Position numbers and translations under genes: made by a program. From contig NZ_LNJZ01000008.1 of the NCBI RefSeq assembly GCF_002866065.1, positions 269,759 to 333,758 of the forward strand: DNA of 64,000 nucleotides, in the 5' to 3' direction. Below, piece by piece: positions 50,496 to 59,700 of this stretch. The notes beneath the pieces are model-generated. The model saw only the letters and a list, made by a program, of their open reading frames with translations, was not told where the DNA came from and searched no databases. Source of the DNA: Thiopseudomonas denitrificans (GTDB taxonomy: Bacteria; Pseudomonadota; Gammaproteobacteria; Pseudomonadales; Pseudomonadaceae). Every line of letters begins with the position of its first letter. The stretch's first letter is position 1.

Positions 50496-50885
50496 TTATT
50501 TGGATTCATCATCCACATCCTTGTCAGCATATAAGTCTTCTTTGCTCAAGCTGTCGGTGTCATACCACTGGCCTTGAGCGCTTTTTTTTGCTCTGCGGCG
50601 GCGTATTTTTTCGCGAATCAAGAAAAACAGATAAGCCCCGTGAGACAGGACAAGTGACACAAACAGACCGACAGCCAATGCCCTTCGCGCTCTAATTTGC
50701 CCTTCGTTATCAAGCTGATAACTATATTCAATTCCCAATACAGTATTATAAAACCAAACATCAACTGCTTCTGCGTACCATATATAAAAACAACCAATAC
50801 TCCATACAGCGAAAGATAAACAAACACCTGAGACGCTCTCTCTGATTGGAAAGTACCTTCTTAGCTTACGAAACCGACTAATCAT
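50496..50885 (-). CDS. Orphan CdiI-like immunity protein (129-residue type, copy e)
   Basis: A 129-residue protein (MISRFRKLRRYFP start) with about three membrane helices and the polar tail KKSAQGQWYDTDSLSKEDLY shared with the product of 47570-47959. The ATG at 50885 overlaps the toxin stop by eight bases; a longer frame to 50933 is a shadow of the toxin end. The eight-T run at 50581 is intact here, unlike in the remnant near 40,465. Confidence 0.75.
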   Translation of the reverse strand: MISRFRKLRRYFPIRESVSGVCLSFAVWSIGCFYIWYAEAVDVWFYNTVLGIEYSYQLDNEGQIRARRALAVGLFVSLVLSHGAYLFFLIREKIRRRRAKKSAQGQWYDTDSLSKEDLYADKDVDDESK

Positions 50886-51417
50886 TTGCTGATCCTTGCC
50901 TATCCAATACCACAGGGATAGCCGACTCAACAACCTGCTCTACACTTTTACCCACATATCCTGGGTAAGGATTTAAAACACCAATATTTTGCAAAATAAT
51001 AGGCTTATCTGGATCAATAGCGGCTCCATTTATTCTTCTAGGTAAATATCTAGAAGCTAATGCCCCCGTATAAGATCCTGCAAAATGGCCAGCTCCACCC
51101 GCAATAGAACCTACCCTAGCACTACGCCATACATTCTTATCTTCATCATAAACATAGTTATTCAGCGCCCGGTTTGTCCCGCCATAGGCACCGCCGAGGG
51201 CCATGCTGCCCAGCAGCCCGCCGCCGGCCAGCGGGTAAGTTAGTCCCGCCGTTACGCCAGCAATCACAGTCTGTCCCGGACGGTATTCATTGCCGCCAAT
51301 CAACTGGCCTGCTGCATCAAACCCAGCGCCCAGCGCTGTACCAACCAAGACAGCACCTGACGGCAGCACATACCAGCCGACCGGCAACGCCAATGCTGAA
51401 GCCATACCCAAGCTCAA
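50878..51417 (-). pseudogene. CdiA-CT fragment (DAAGQLIGGNEYRPGQT type), tip e
   Basis: A frame of 179 codons that starts in mid-domain (LGMASALALPVGWYVLPSGA) directly after the stop of the IS-split immunity gene; the first codon available is TTG. The body to NNYVYDED matches the toxin at 47952-48914; the tip (NVWRSARVGSIAGGAGHF ... DRQGSAND) is distinct. Entry domain and pre-toxin part are absent, so it cannot be delivered by itself. Confidence 0.7.
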
Positions 51418-51623
51418 ACAAAAAACAAACCAAAGTACATTAAAATAAACCCTAAAAAGGCAAAAAGCCTAATCTCAAATGAGTATTCCTTTCTAGCGCC
51501 AATCCCGCCAAAATTCATATCTTTTCCATTTATAAAATTATACATCTGCTTAATAAATATAAACTGCAAAGCAGTTATTACAAAAGCACCGTACACGTCA
51601 GAAATCAAGCGATAAAAATTAAC

Positions 51624-53044
51624 GGCCCTTCGCATTTGAGGGTGTAGGTGATACCGGAGGCGGCTGGAAAAGGAGTCGGGGTTCTTAGAAAATGTAAGCT
51701 CCTACACAAACAAAAACTAAGCCCCCCGACGTGCGTGATCTTACCTTTTCCAGCCCCGACCTTTCCAGTTTTTGCCAGCTTGACTCGCTTGGACTTATTG
51801 CCACCGGACAGCACCTGACGGCCAGAAATGCTGTTATTGAGTGCCGCTTCACCAAACCACCGGAACCCTGTCCAAGCTGTGGTGCCTACGGTACTTCACG
51901 CGGCACCGTGATCCGCCGTCTTGCCCACGCTCCTTACGGTCATCGACCCACCACGTTGCTGCTGAGAGTTCGCCGCTGGAGCTGTGAGTGCGGCAACTTT
52001 TGGCAGGAAGACAGCTCCAGCGCGGCGCCAGAACGCGCCAAGCTGTCCCATGGAGCAATTCGCTGGGCGCTGACCGCTATAGTGCTTGACCACCTGTCCG
52101 TATCACGGGTTGCTGCCCATCTTGGTGTTGCCTGGCACACTGCGAATAACGCCATCATCAACGAAGGGCGACGCCTGTTATTCAATGATCCGACCCGGTT
52201 TGACGGCGTCACCGTGTTGGGGGTTGATGAGCATGTCTGGCGTCATACGCGCTATGGCGACAGGTATGTCACGGTTGTGATTGACCTCACTCCGGTACGA
52301 AACAAAACCGGGCCAGCACGGCTGCTGGATGTGCTGGATGGCCGCTCCAAGCAAGCTTTCAAACAGTGGTTGCAGAACCGTCCCAAGCCCTGGCGTGACC
52401 TAATCGAAAGCATTGCCATGGACGGCTTTTCAGGTTTCAAGTCCGCAGCAGAAGAGGTCTTGCCGCTCGCACAAACCGTGCTGGATCCGTTCCATGTCGT
52501 ACGCTGGGCATGTAACATGCTGGACGACTGCCGCCGGCGTATTCAGCAACAAACCCTGGGACGCAGAGGACATAAAAACGACCCGCTCTACAAACTCCGC
52601 AGAACGCTACTGACCCGGATTGCTTACCTGTCCGACACCAGCAAAAAGCAGCTGGCTCGCCTGTTCGCTGATGAGCGACACCTTGAGGTGGACTGCAGCT
52701 GGAGCATGTATCAGCGGGTGGTTGCCGCCTACAACGAGCCAGATCGAAGACGGGGAAAAGCGATGATGCAGGAACTGATAAAAATCGTCACCGCCCCGGA
52801 TTTGCCAAGGGAACTCATTGAAGTGAAGCGGCTGGGTAAAACGCTGAAAAATTGCGCCCAGAGCATCCTGGCCTACTTCGACCGTCCAGGAACCAGCAAT
52901 GGACCTACGGAGGCGATCAACGGCAGGCTGGAGCACTTGCGTGGTATCGCCCTGGGCTTCAGAAACCTGCCCAACTACATAGCAAGGTGCCTGCTGGAAG
53001 CCGGAGGGTTCAGAAATCAGCTACACCCTTAAATGCGAAGAGCC
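51624..53044 (+). mobile_element. ISL3-family insertion sequence, complete
   Basis: The element is 1,421 bp. Its ends are imperfect inverted repeats of about 29 bases, beginning GGCCCTTCGCATTTGAGGGT on the left (51624-51652) and GGCTCTTCGCATTTAAGGGT on the right (read inward from 53044). The 8-bp direct repeat AAATTAAC flanks it on both sides (51616-51623 and 53045-53052), as ISL3 elements make. One transposase gene fills the inside. It is inserted in an orphan cdiI and reads opposite to the array. Confidence 0.95.
51731..53032 (+). CDS. ISL3-family transposase
   Basis: A 433-residue transposase. The N-terminal zinc-ribbon part is CPSCGAYGTSR ... SCECGNFW, then a helix-turn-helix (HLSVSRVAAHLGVAWHTANN). 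A DDE catalytic domain follows: VLGVDEHVWRHTRYG (first Asp), VLDPFHVVRWACNM (second Asp) and SNGPTEAINGRLEHLRGIAL (Glu). The start is GTG at 51731. The frame is complete, so the element may be active. Confidence 0.93.
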   Translation: MRDLTFSSPDLSSFCQLDSLGLIATGQHLTARNAVIECRFTKPPEPCPSCGAYGTSRGTVIRRLAHAPYGHRPTTLLLRVRRWSCECGNFWQEDSSSAAPERAKLSHGAIRWALTAIVLDHLSVSRVAAHLGVAWHTANNAIINEGRRLLFNDPTRFDGVTVLGVDEHVWRHTRYGDRYVTVVIDLTPVRNKTGPARLLDVLDGRSKQAFKQWLQNRPKPWRDLIESIAMDGFSGFKSAAEEVLPLAQTVLDPFHVVRWACNMLDDCRRRIQQQTLGRRGHKNDPLYKLRRTLLTRIAYLSDTSKKQLARLFADERHLEVDCSWSMYQRVVAAYNEPDRRRGKAMMQELIKIVTAPDLPRELIEVKRLGKTLKNCAQSILAYFDRPGTSNGPTEAINGRLEHLRGIALGFRNLPNYIARCLLEAGGFRNQLHP

Positions 53045-53101
53045 AAATTAACACATACCGCCACGCAAAGAAATATAAAAGCAATCTTCACGTACAAACT
53101 A

Positions 53102-53938
53102 TTATTCATTACCTGAATCCCAATGAGCATTAACTAACTCTTTAAAAAACCCTGTAGCATTTAAAGCATTAGTTAATCTATCAGCCACAAGAGGATCAAC
53201 TCCTCGCTTAACTGCATACAATTTGAATCCTGCTCCTGCCAACTCAGCTGTCCCGGCCTTATAACTTTCATCTGATATATAACCTGACACAAGTGTACTT
53301 ATCGTAGACATTGTAGACAAAGCAACTGCCGGCCCAGCAGGCGTAAATACCGCCGCCGCACTCAACGCTGTACTTGCATTATCCAGGGCATTAACCTCGG
53401 CTGCACGGATCCAGCGCAAAGTATCAGGGTCAGAAAAATCTATGTTAGCTCCTACCGCCAGGCATTCAGAAGTTCCGCATGAGTGGAATCTGGGCGAATA
53501 ACGTTCACCATCAATCACCACCGGAACTCTGTAGCCGCCTTTTTCATCTAACGGATATCCAGTTAGCCTGTCTCGCTGCCAATCCGGGAAGCCATCTGTA
53601 GCGCTACTTACCGGCTTGGGCATTTCCCAGTCGTAAACACTGGTTTTTTCACTGATATAGCCTGTGATTTCAGGGTTGATGTCCGTTGTGCTGAAGACTT
53701 GTATGTACTGGCCATCGCCTACTTCTATCCAGCGACCACCGGTATCATAAATGCCCTCTGGACTACCTACCAGCATGTCCGTGCTAGGGTTGATAGCGGT
53801 GTCGGTAATGTTGGATAGCCGTAGTTGCTCTTCGATTTGCTCCACTGTGTAGCGGCCCCCACTTTCTTCGGCCAGACGCTGGGCTAGCTCACTATCAGTT
53901 GGATGCAGCTGATGGCTATACTGCGCTGTTTTTCTCAG
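53102..53938 (-). pseudogene. CdiA-CT, 5'-truncated, at the end of an immunity gene
   Basis: The open frame begins right after the stop of the upstream immunity gene (53939) without a start codon. It reads AQYSHQLHPTDSELAQRLAE and GRYTVEQIEEQLRLSN, then the segment GYISEKTSVYDWEMPKPVSS shared with the toxin at 47952-48914. A distinct C-terminal part follows (RFHSCGTSECLAVGANIDFS ... LVNAHWDSGNE). The first residues correspond to the QYN motif at the native CT border, so the module starts exactly at the CT. A later GTG (53845) could start a shorter product of 247 residues. Confidence 0.75.
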
Positions 53939-54175
53939 CTACTTCAAACTAAAAGCAGTCACCAACCAAGAGCCAAGACCAACAAACCCACCTCCAATCA
54001 ATCCAGCCAACAAAGACTTCTTTAAGTCATCAACTCCAAAACAAAAATAACCAACATTATAAAAACATACAGCTCCACCTGCCAGCCTTACAATCAACAC
54101 CAAAACAAAAAAAAATAGAAAATAATACAGAATCAAGTTAAAAAGCATCACAATATTTTTCTTATTTACTAGCAT
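53939..54175 (-). CDS. Small CdiI-like immunity protein (type a relative)
   Basis: A 78-residue membrane protein, clearly related to the type a protein at 41546-41782: both have LFNLIL.YFLF.FVLV.IVR, a VCFY.VG.FCFG.DDLKKSLL block and GLIGGGFVG.GSWL. ATG at 54175 overlaps the toxin stop by 14 bases, exactly as in the type a pair. Confidence 0.78.
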   Translation of the reverse strand: MLVNKKNIVMLFNLILYYFLFFFVLVLIVRLAGGAVCFYNVGYFCFGVDDLKKSLLAGLIGGGFVGLGSWLVTAFSLK

Positions 54176-54692
54176 CCTTCTGCTCTCTTATTTTCTGAGT
54201 TACTTTTTCCACAGTATCGGAAACTGTTCCACTTATAGATTCCCCAGCAACCACTCCTGAGATCTCAGAGCTCTTTCCAGGCAAGGTATTTTTAACTTTA
54301 TTTTCAATATGTTTCCCACCAACATAACCAGCCGCCGCACCCACCCCCGCACCAATCACAGGTGCTGTTGCATCTTCTCCTTTTATCTGACTGCCAACAT
54401 AGGCTCCGCCCATACTTATTCCAGCTGTCCCTGCCAGCCCTTTCCCCTGGGACAGGCCTCCCACTACAGTTGCAATCGCTGCATCTGTATAGCTCAAGTC
54501 GTTAAGGTCTTTGGTGCTCATTTGATACGCCACGTTTGAGCCTCCGCCTACGGTCGACCCAACAATCACCGTCACTACGCCGCCAGAAACACTGACAAAC
54601 CCTTCGCCACGCGCCATAGCCTGTAAAGCACGAGACAACTCTTCAGGCGATGCCCCTGCTTCTGCATACCTCAAAAATTGATCATCAGGCAA
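54162..54692 (-). pseudogene. CdiA-CT fragment with type a-like tip
   Basis: A frame of 176 codons starting at a TTG with about ten foreign residues, then GASPEELSRALQAMARG, a deletion of about 20 residues relative to 41769-43562, and the glycine-rich toxin part (VSVSGGVVTVIVGSTVGGGS, MGGAYVGSQIKGED, APVIGAGVGAAAGYVGGKHI). The tip is like tip a (NKVKN.LPGK..E.SG) but not identical. The pre-toxin and most of the entry part are missing. Confidence 0.72.
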
Positions 54693-54718
54693 ACATTATA
54701 TCGACACAAACAATGGTA

Positions 54719-54964
54719 TTAGCGATCCATTCCACTTCCCGAAAGATAGTTAATGATAATAATGACAACGCTCGAAACTGTAATCACTAACCCAGAAACC
54801 ACAGACAAATAAACAATTCTGTTCAGATAAAACTGATCGCCAAAACTATATCTTCCAAAAATCTTTAATATCACCAATGAAAAAACGATTGCCATAAACG
54901 ATAAAACAGAATAAACAACTATAGCTCTAACCATCCAATAGAACATTTTAACTATGTTTTCCAT
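54719..54964 (-). CDS. Small CdiI-like immunity protein (type d)
   Basis: An 81-residue protein with two to three membrane helices (VYSVLSFMAIVFSLVILKIF; YLSVVSGLVITVSSVVIIII). ATG at 54964 overlaps the toxin stop (TAATG), the same layout as the type b pair. It is not closely related in sequence to types a or b. Confidence 0.75.
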   Translation of the reverse strand: MENIVKMFYWMVRAIVVYSVLSFMAIVFSLVILKIFGRYSFGDQFYLNRIVYLSVVSGLVITVSSVVIIIINYLSGSGMDR

Positions 54965-56187
54965 TATTTGTCTGCACCCTTAAGGTATTCTGTTACTGCC
55001 TCAGATATCACTGAGCCTGATACTGAAGATGCTGTATCTTTCAACCCTTTCGATACTTGATCAGGTATATTTTTTGACACCACTTTACCGCCGCTATAAC
55101 CTAAAGCACTGCCAACTCCAGCACTTATAGCAGATTGCACAGGGTCTTCTCCTTTTATCTGGCTGCCCACATACGCCCCACCCATATTCGCCCCAACCGT
55201 ACCTATCAGTCCTTTACCTTGAGTCAATGCGCCAACAGCTGTAGCAATCGAAGCATCGGTAAAACTCAGCTCATTCAGCTCTTTGGTGCTAATCTGATAC
55301 ACAACGTTCGAGCCGCCACTCACCGCCCCACCCACAACCAGTGTTAGCCCGCGTGCAGTGGTGTTAATCACGCCACCGCCTGTCAATACCGTCATGGCCC
55401 AAGCTTTCAAAAACTCTTGGGCAGGTTGCGGTCCACTGAAACCGTCTCCACGCGCCATGGCTTGTAAAGCACTGGACAACTCTTCTGGTGACGCTCCTTG
55501 CTCCTGCATATGCTGAGCCAACGAACCAGCCGCTTGCCCATACTCCATCATTCCTTGCGGCATGTGCAGATCCCAATTGTATTTCGTTGCATTACCCGCT
55601 ACTGAAGCACCAATTTGCATGTCCTTCTCATCACCCCCAGCCATGCTGGCCACCAGTACACCCAACACTTGGGAGTTCATGGTCAGCAGGCCGCTGCGCT
55701 GGTCGTGGGTCATGCTGTCGTATTGGCTGGCCAGAGTATCAATCAGCGCTTCGTTGGCTCCAGCCACCAGTGCGCCGCTTTTGAAGTCGCCGCCCGCCGC
55801 TTCGGCAGCTAGACCGCCCATGATGGCGTGCAGGCCAATTTTAGTTAAGCTGCCATTCTCAAACCGTCCAACACTGATATCTCCCACCCAGTTAAAACCT
55901 GCTGCGGCAAAGGTGTTGGCCAGCGTGCTGGTCAGGGCATCGCCAAAGTCGCCGCCTTGGCCAAGGGCTTTGTTGAGCGTGGCCGAGGTGACGTTTTGCA
56001 GCGCTTGGTTGGCGGCAAACTGACCTACGCCAGACCATGTGCTTAAACCACCCTCCACGGCCACTTTACCGCTGTTGGCCAGTACGCCTGTATTATTCGA
56101 TGCTGCAGTCGTGTTACTAGCGCCGGTTTGCGTGCCAGTCCATTTGTCGTAAACACCGGCTGTCAGGCCAGCGGCCTGCCACAGCAC
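54964..56187 (-). pseudogene. CdiA fragment with pre-toxin part and CT, tip d; 5' end broken
   Basis: A frame of 407 codons from a GTG in sequence that does not match CdiA for the first few residues, then GLTAGVYDKWTGTQTGASNT and the pre-toxin region to GNATKYNWDLHMPQGMMEYG. It continues through a CT with a glycine-rich part (VGGAVSGGSNVVYQISTKEL, MGGAYVGSQIKGED) to a distinct tip (SALGYSGGKVVSKNIPDQ ... EYLKGADK). Upstream, 56188-56279 holds 92 bases of displaced pre-toxin pieces and no gene. It lacks secretion signals, so it is an orphan module next to native cdiI. Confidence 0.72.
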
Positions 56188-56279
56188 AGCACAGCATAGC
56201 CTTTCAGGGGATCGCTGGTTTGACTGACGCTTTGTATGTTCTTAAAATACAATGGAGACCATTATATCAGCCATAAAAA

Positions 56280-56735
56280 CTAACCCATACGTTCAGTGTT
56301 TGTGAATTCATGTTTTTTCGGAAGCACCACAAATGAAACAAATAAAGAAGAAAAGCCAGCTAATAATGCCGGCGTGTAGCCCCCAAAAAGAACATAAGGA
56401 AACCCTTCATTATTCCTACTTACAGCGTCAATAATAACTCCCCAAAAATGTGCAGTTAAACCACTAAAAAAAAACACAAACAAAAAGCTTCTCCACCCTT
56501 TAAATAGCTTAAAGTAAGCATACACAATACCTAATAAGGCGGCAGGAACACTATAAAACCCAAACGAACCAATCGCAATTAGAAGCAAAAACACAAAATA
56601 CGTAGACGAAAAATCAAGCGCTCCATTTTGTAAAAGTACCCCCTCGATAGTCAAAAACATAGCATAACTAATCCCTGCAATAGGCGGACAAAGAAGAAAG
56701 CCAAAAAAAACTTTCCAACGAGGGTAAACTTTCAT
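56280..56735 (-). CDS. cdiI: CDI immunity protein of the intact system
   Basis: A 151-residue protein with about four membrane helices (VFFGFLLCPPIAGISYAMFL, YFVFLLLIAIGSFGFYSVPA, SFLFVFFFSGLTAHFWGVII, ALLAGFSSLFVSFVVLPKK). ATG at 56735 overlaps the cdiA stop (ATGA); a TTG at 56744 is less likely. As the gene immediately downstream of cdiA it should protect against the CdiA toxin domain. A membrane-embedded immunity protein points to a toxin acting at the inner membrane. It is strongly AT-rich compared with cdiA. The protein at 40819-41256 is a homologue. Confidence 0.82.
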   Translation of the reverse strand: MKVYPRWKVFFGFLLCPPIAGISYAMFLTIEGVLLQNGALDFSSTYFVFLLLIAIGSFGFYSVPAALLGIVYAYFKLFKGWRSFLFVFFFSGLTAHFWGVIIDAVSRNNEGFPYVLFGGYTPALLAGFSSLFVSFVVLPKKHEFTNTERMG

Positions 56736-59700
56736 GGCGTACAACCTTGAGCCAATCCATACCCAAGCAGTTTGCAGCCATAATTAATACGGCTTTTATA
56801 GTCTAAAATATCAACTCCCCCAGAAATGGTGCTTCTATTATCTAAAAATTTACTGCTAACTTTTTCCGAGTCGGTAGCAAAACCAGATAAAGAAGTAAAT
56901 ACTTCTTTATCAATCAGATACTTATTATGAACATTCTGTAAAGATGTCTGTTCATCTTTAAGCTGCTTTATATCCCACCGCACAGGATCAGCACCATTAT
57001 TATAAAGCGCCTTAAAGTTTTCAAATCCAGAATTTATAAGAGTACTGCCCGCCTCTGAACGCCACTCGTAAATATCCATAGCATTCCAACCGGCCAAAAG
57101 CGAGCCTAAAGCAAAGGTGTAAGATGATGCATTTCCATCTGCACCCAGTCCCGTCAACCGTGCCCTAGAAACAAACTCCGCCCCACCAAACCACCGAGCG
57201 CCTGAGCCAATACTTTGTTCGTACCGATCACTGGCTCCAAAAAAGTCTGCACGCTTATCTATACTGTTTAAATGCAGTCCAAACCACTTCTCTGCATCTT
57301 GGCTATTGTATAACTGATCAAACACACCTCTTGATGATCTGGAAACATCACCATTCATCAGTTCCCAAGCTTCAGTCATAGCAACGTACTGAATGGCTGA
57401 ATGTACTGCTGTTCGGCAGGCATCGCTGCTTGGACTTGCCGAGCAGATAGAGGTCATTTCTTGATCAAGCATTTTGCTCAAATCTTCTGCATCCCGAATC
57501 ATAGCTTCTTTTTGTTCCGAGGAGTTACAGCTAGTGCCGCCCAAGCATTCTTGTATTTCTTTCAGTTTATTATGTGTCAAATAGTTATATTGGGTCGCAT
57601 TCCCCGCCACCCAAGCACCGGTTTGCATGTCCTTTTCATCACCACCGGCCATGCTGGCAACCAGTACTCCCAGCACTTGGGAGTTCATGGTCAGCAGGCC
57701 AGAGCGTTGCTCATGACTCATACTGCCGTACTGGCTGGCCAGGGTGTCAATCAGTGCTTCGTTGGCTCCGGCCACCAGTGCGCCGCTTTTGAAGTCGCCA
57801 CCCGCCGCTTCGGCAGCCAGGCCGCCCATGATGGCGTGCAGACCGATTTTGGCCAGACTACCGTTGTCGAGTTGGTTGTTTTGGCTAAAGTCACCCACCC
57901 AATTGAAACCTGCTGCCGCAAAGGTGTTGGCCAGCGTGCTGGTCAGGGCATCGCCAAAATCGCCGTCCTGGCCCAGCACTTTATTCAGGGTGGCCGAGGT
58001 GACGTTTTGCAGCGCTTGGTTGGCGGCAAACTGACCTACGCCAGACCATGTGCTTAAACCTCCCTCCACGGCCACTTTACCGCTGTTGGCCAGTACGCCT
58101 GTATTATTCGATGCTGCAGCCGTGTTACTAGCGCCGGTTTGCGTGCCAGTCCATTTGTCGTAAACACCGGCGGTTAAACCTGCGGTGACACCAGAAACCA
58201 CATAGCCTTTCAGGGCATCACTGGTCGTGGCATCTTTCAGGCCTGCACCCAAGTCACCCTTGTTGTTGATCGTACCAATGGCGGTGTTACTGGCCATGCC
58301 GGTCAGGGCGGAGGTAACGGCCACATTGGCCCAGCCTGCCGAAGCTGCGGCTGTACCCGCCGCCATGGCGGTACCCGAACCTGCCGTTGCACCTGCAACA
58401 CTGCCCACCAGCCCACTGGCCGCCCCTGCGGTAAAGTACGCCACCACAATGGCAATCACCATCGCCGCTGGGCCGCTCAGGCCGGAGCTGCTGTAGCTGA
58501 AGCTGTCGTGCAGCTCTTTGATCTGATGCCAATCAACATCGCCGCGCTGCTCCATATCCTTGATCCAGGCCAGCTGTGGGTCGGCTTGCACCATGGCGTC
58601 AATGGTCTGGCTGACGCTTTGCTGGTTGACCTCTTTGATGTCGATCTGGATGCGCTCGGCGGCACGGATGGCAATTTCACCCTGGGCCTGCAACTGGCTC
58701 TGGATCAGGGTTTCATCGGTATGGCCTTTACCTTTGGCACTTTGCCAGACCCAGCTATTTTTGCTACGGATACGGCTTTGCTGCTCTAGGTCTTTGACGC
58801 CTTCAAACACGATACCTGCACCGCTGTCGAGGGTCAGGTCAGCGTCACTGGTGAGCTGTGCCGCCTGATAACGCTGCTCGTCACCGCTGATGATGGCCAG
58901 ATCGCCGCCGCTGGTGATACTGCTGCCGATATGGGTGACTTGCGTGCGCTCGTCACTTTTGAAGCTTTTACGGCCAAAGCTGCCTTTTTTCTTTTTCTCG
59001 GAGAAGCTGTAGTCGATATCCTGCTCGGCCAGCAGTTGTACTTTGCCACTTGCGACCAGATAGGCTTCTCTGCCGCTGCTGATCTGGCTCGATACAATCT
59101 GCGTATCTGCGCCCGATACACTGATAAACTCACCACCAGCCTCAAGCACACTGGCCTGCTGCCGGACCTGTGTATTTTCCTGATTTACTTTTTTGCCGCT
59201 ACGGCGGTAGCGGTATTCGCTACTTTGCGTGTTGGCGGCAGAACTGATGAGTACATCACCGTCCGCTTGCAAGTGCATATCACCACCAGACTGCACATGG
59301 CTGGCAACCACGGCAATATCCTGTCCGGCGCTGACTGTCAGGTGTGTGCCCGCTTCAATGTTGCCAGTATGTTGAGTGGTGCTATTGCTACTCCAGAAGT
59401 GGCGTTTGTCCTGACGCATTTGCCCGTTGTTTTCTTCAGCCGAAACCAGCAGCACATTACGCCCGGCGTTCAGTTCCATGACGGCACCGGCTTTGAGGTC
59501 AGCCCCCTGATTAATCAGGTCACGTCCTGCAGACAAGGCCAGGTCAGCCGTGGCTTCAATGCCTGCCGCCCGGTCAACGATGCTGGTGGTCTGGCTAAAA
59601 CCACGGCCGCTGCGGGTCTCTTCAGTGATGGAACGCTCATTGATGATGTCGCCAGTGACGGCCAGCAGACTGACATCCCGGCCTGTAATCAGGCCGCCAC

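Larger units (their letters stand above)
51414..53109 (-). pseudogene. CdiI-like immunity gene split by an IS element
   Basis: The first 21 codons (MNNSLYVKIAFIFLCVAVCV + Asn) lie at 53045-53109, starting at an ATG that overlaps the toxin stop by eight bases. The rest (FYRLISDVYGAFVITALQFI ... LMYFGLFFV) lies at 51414-51623. Removing the IS (51624-53044) and one copy of the 8-bp duplication restores one frame of 88 codons. The rebuilt protein is hydrophobic with several membrane segments, like the other small CdiI proteins here. As it stands, the gene is disrupted. Confidence 0.85.
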
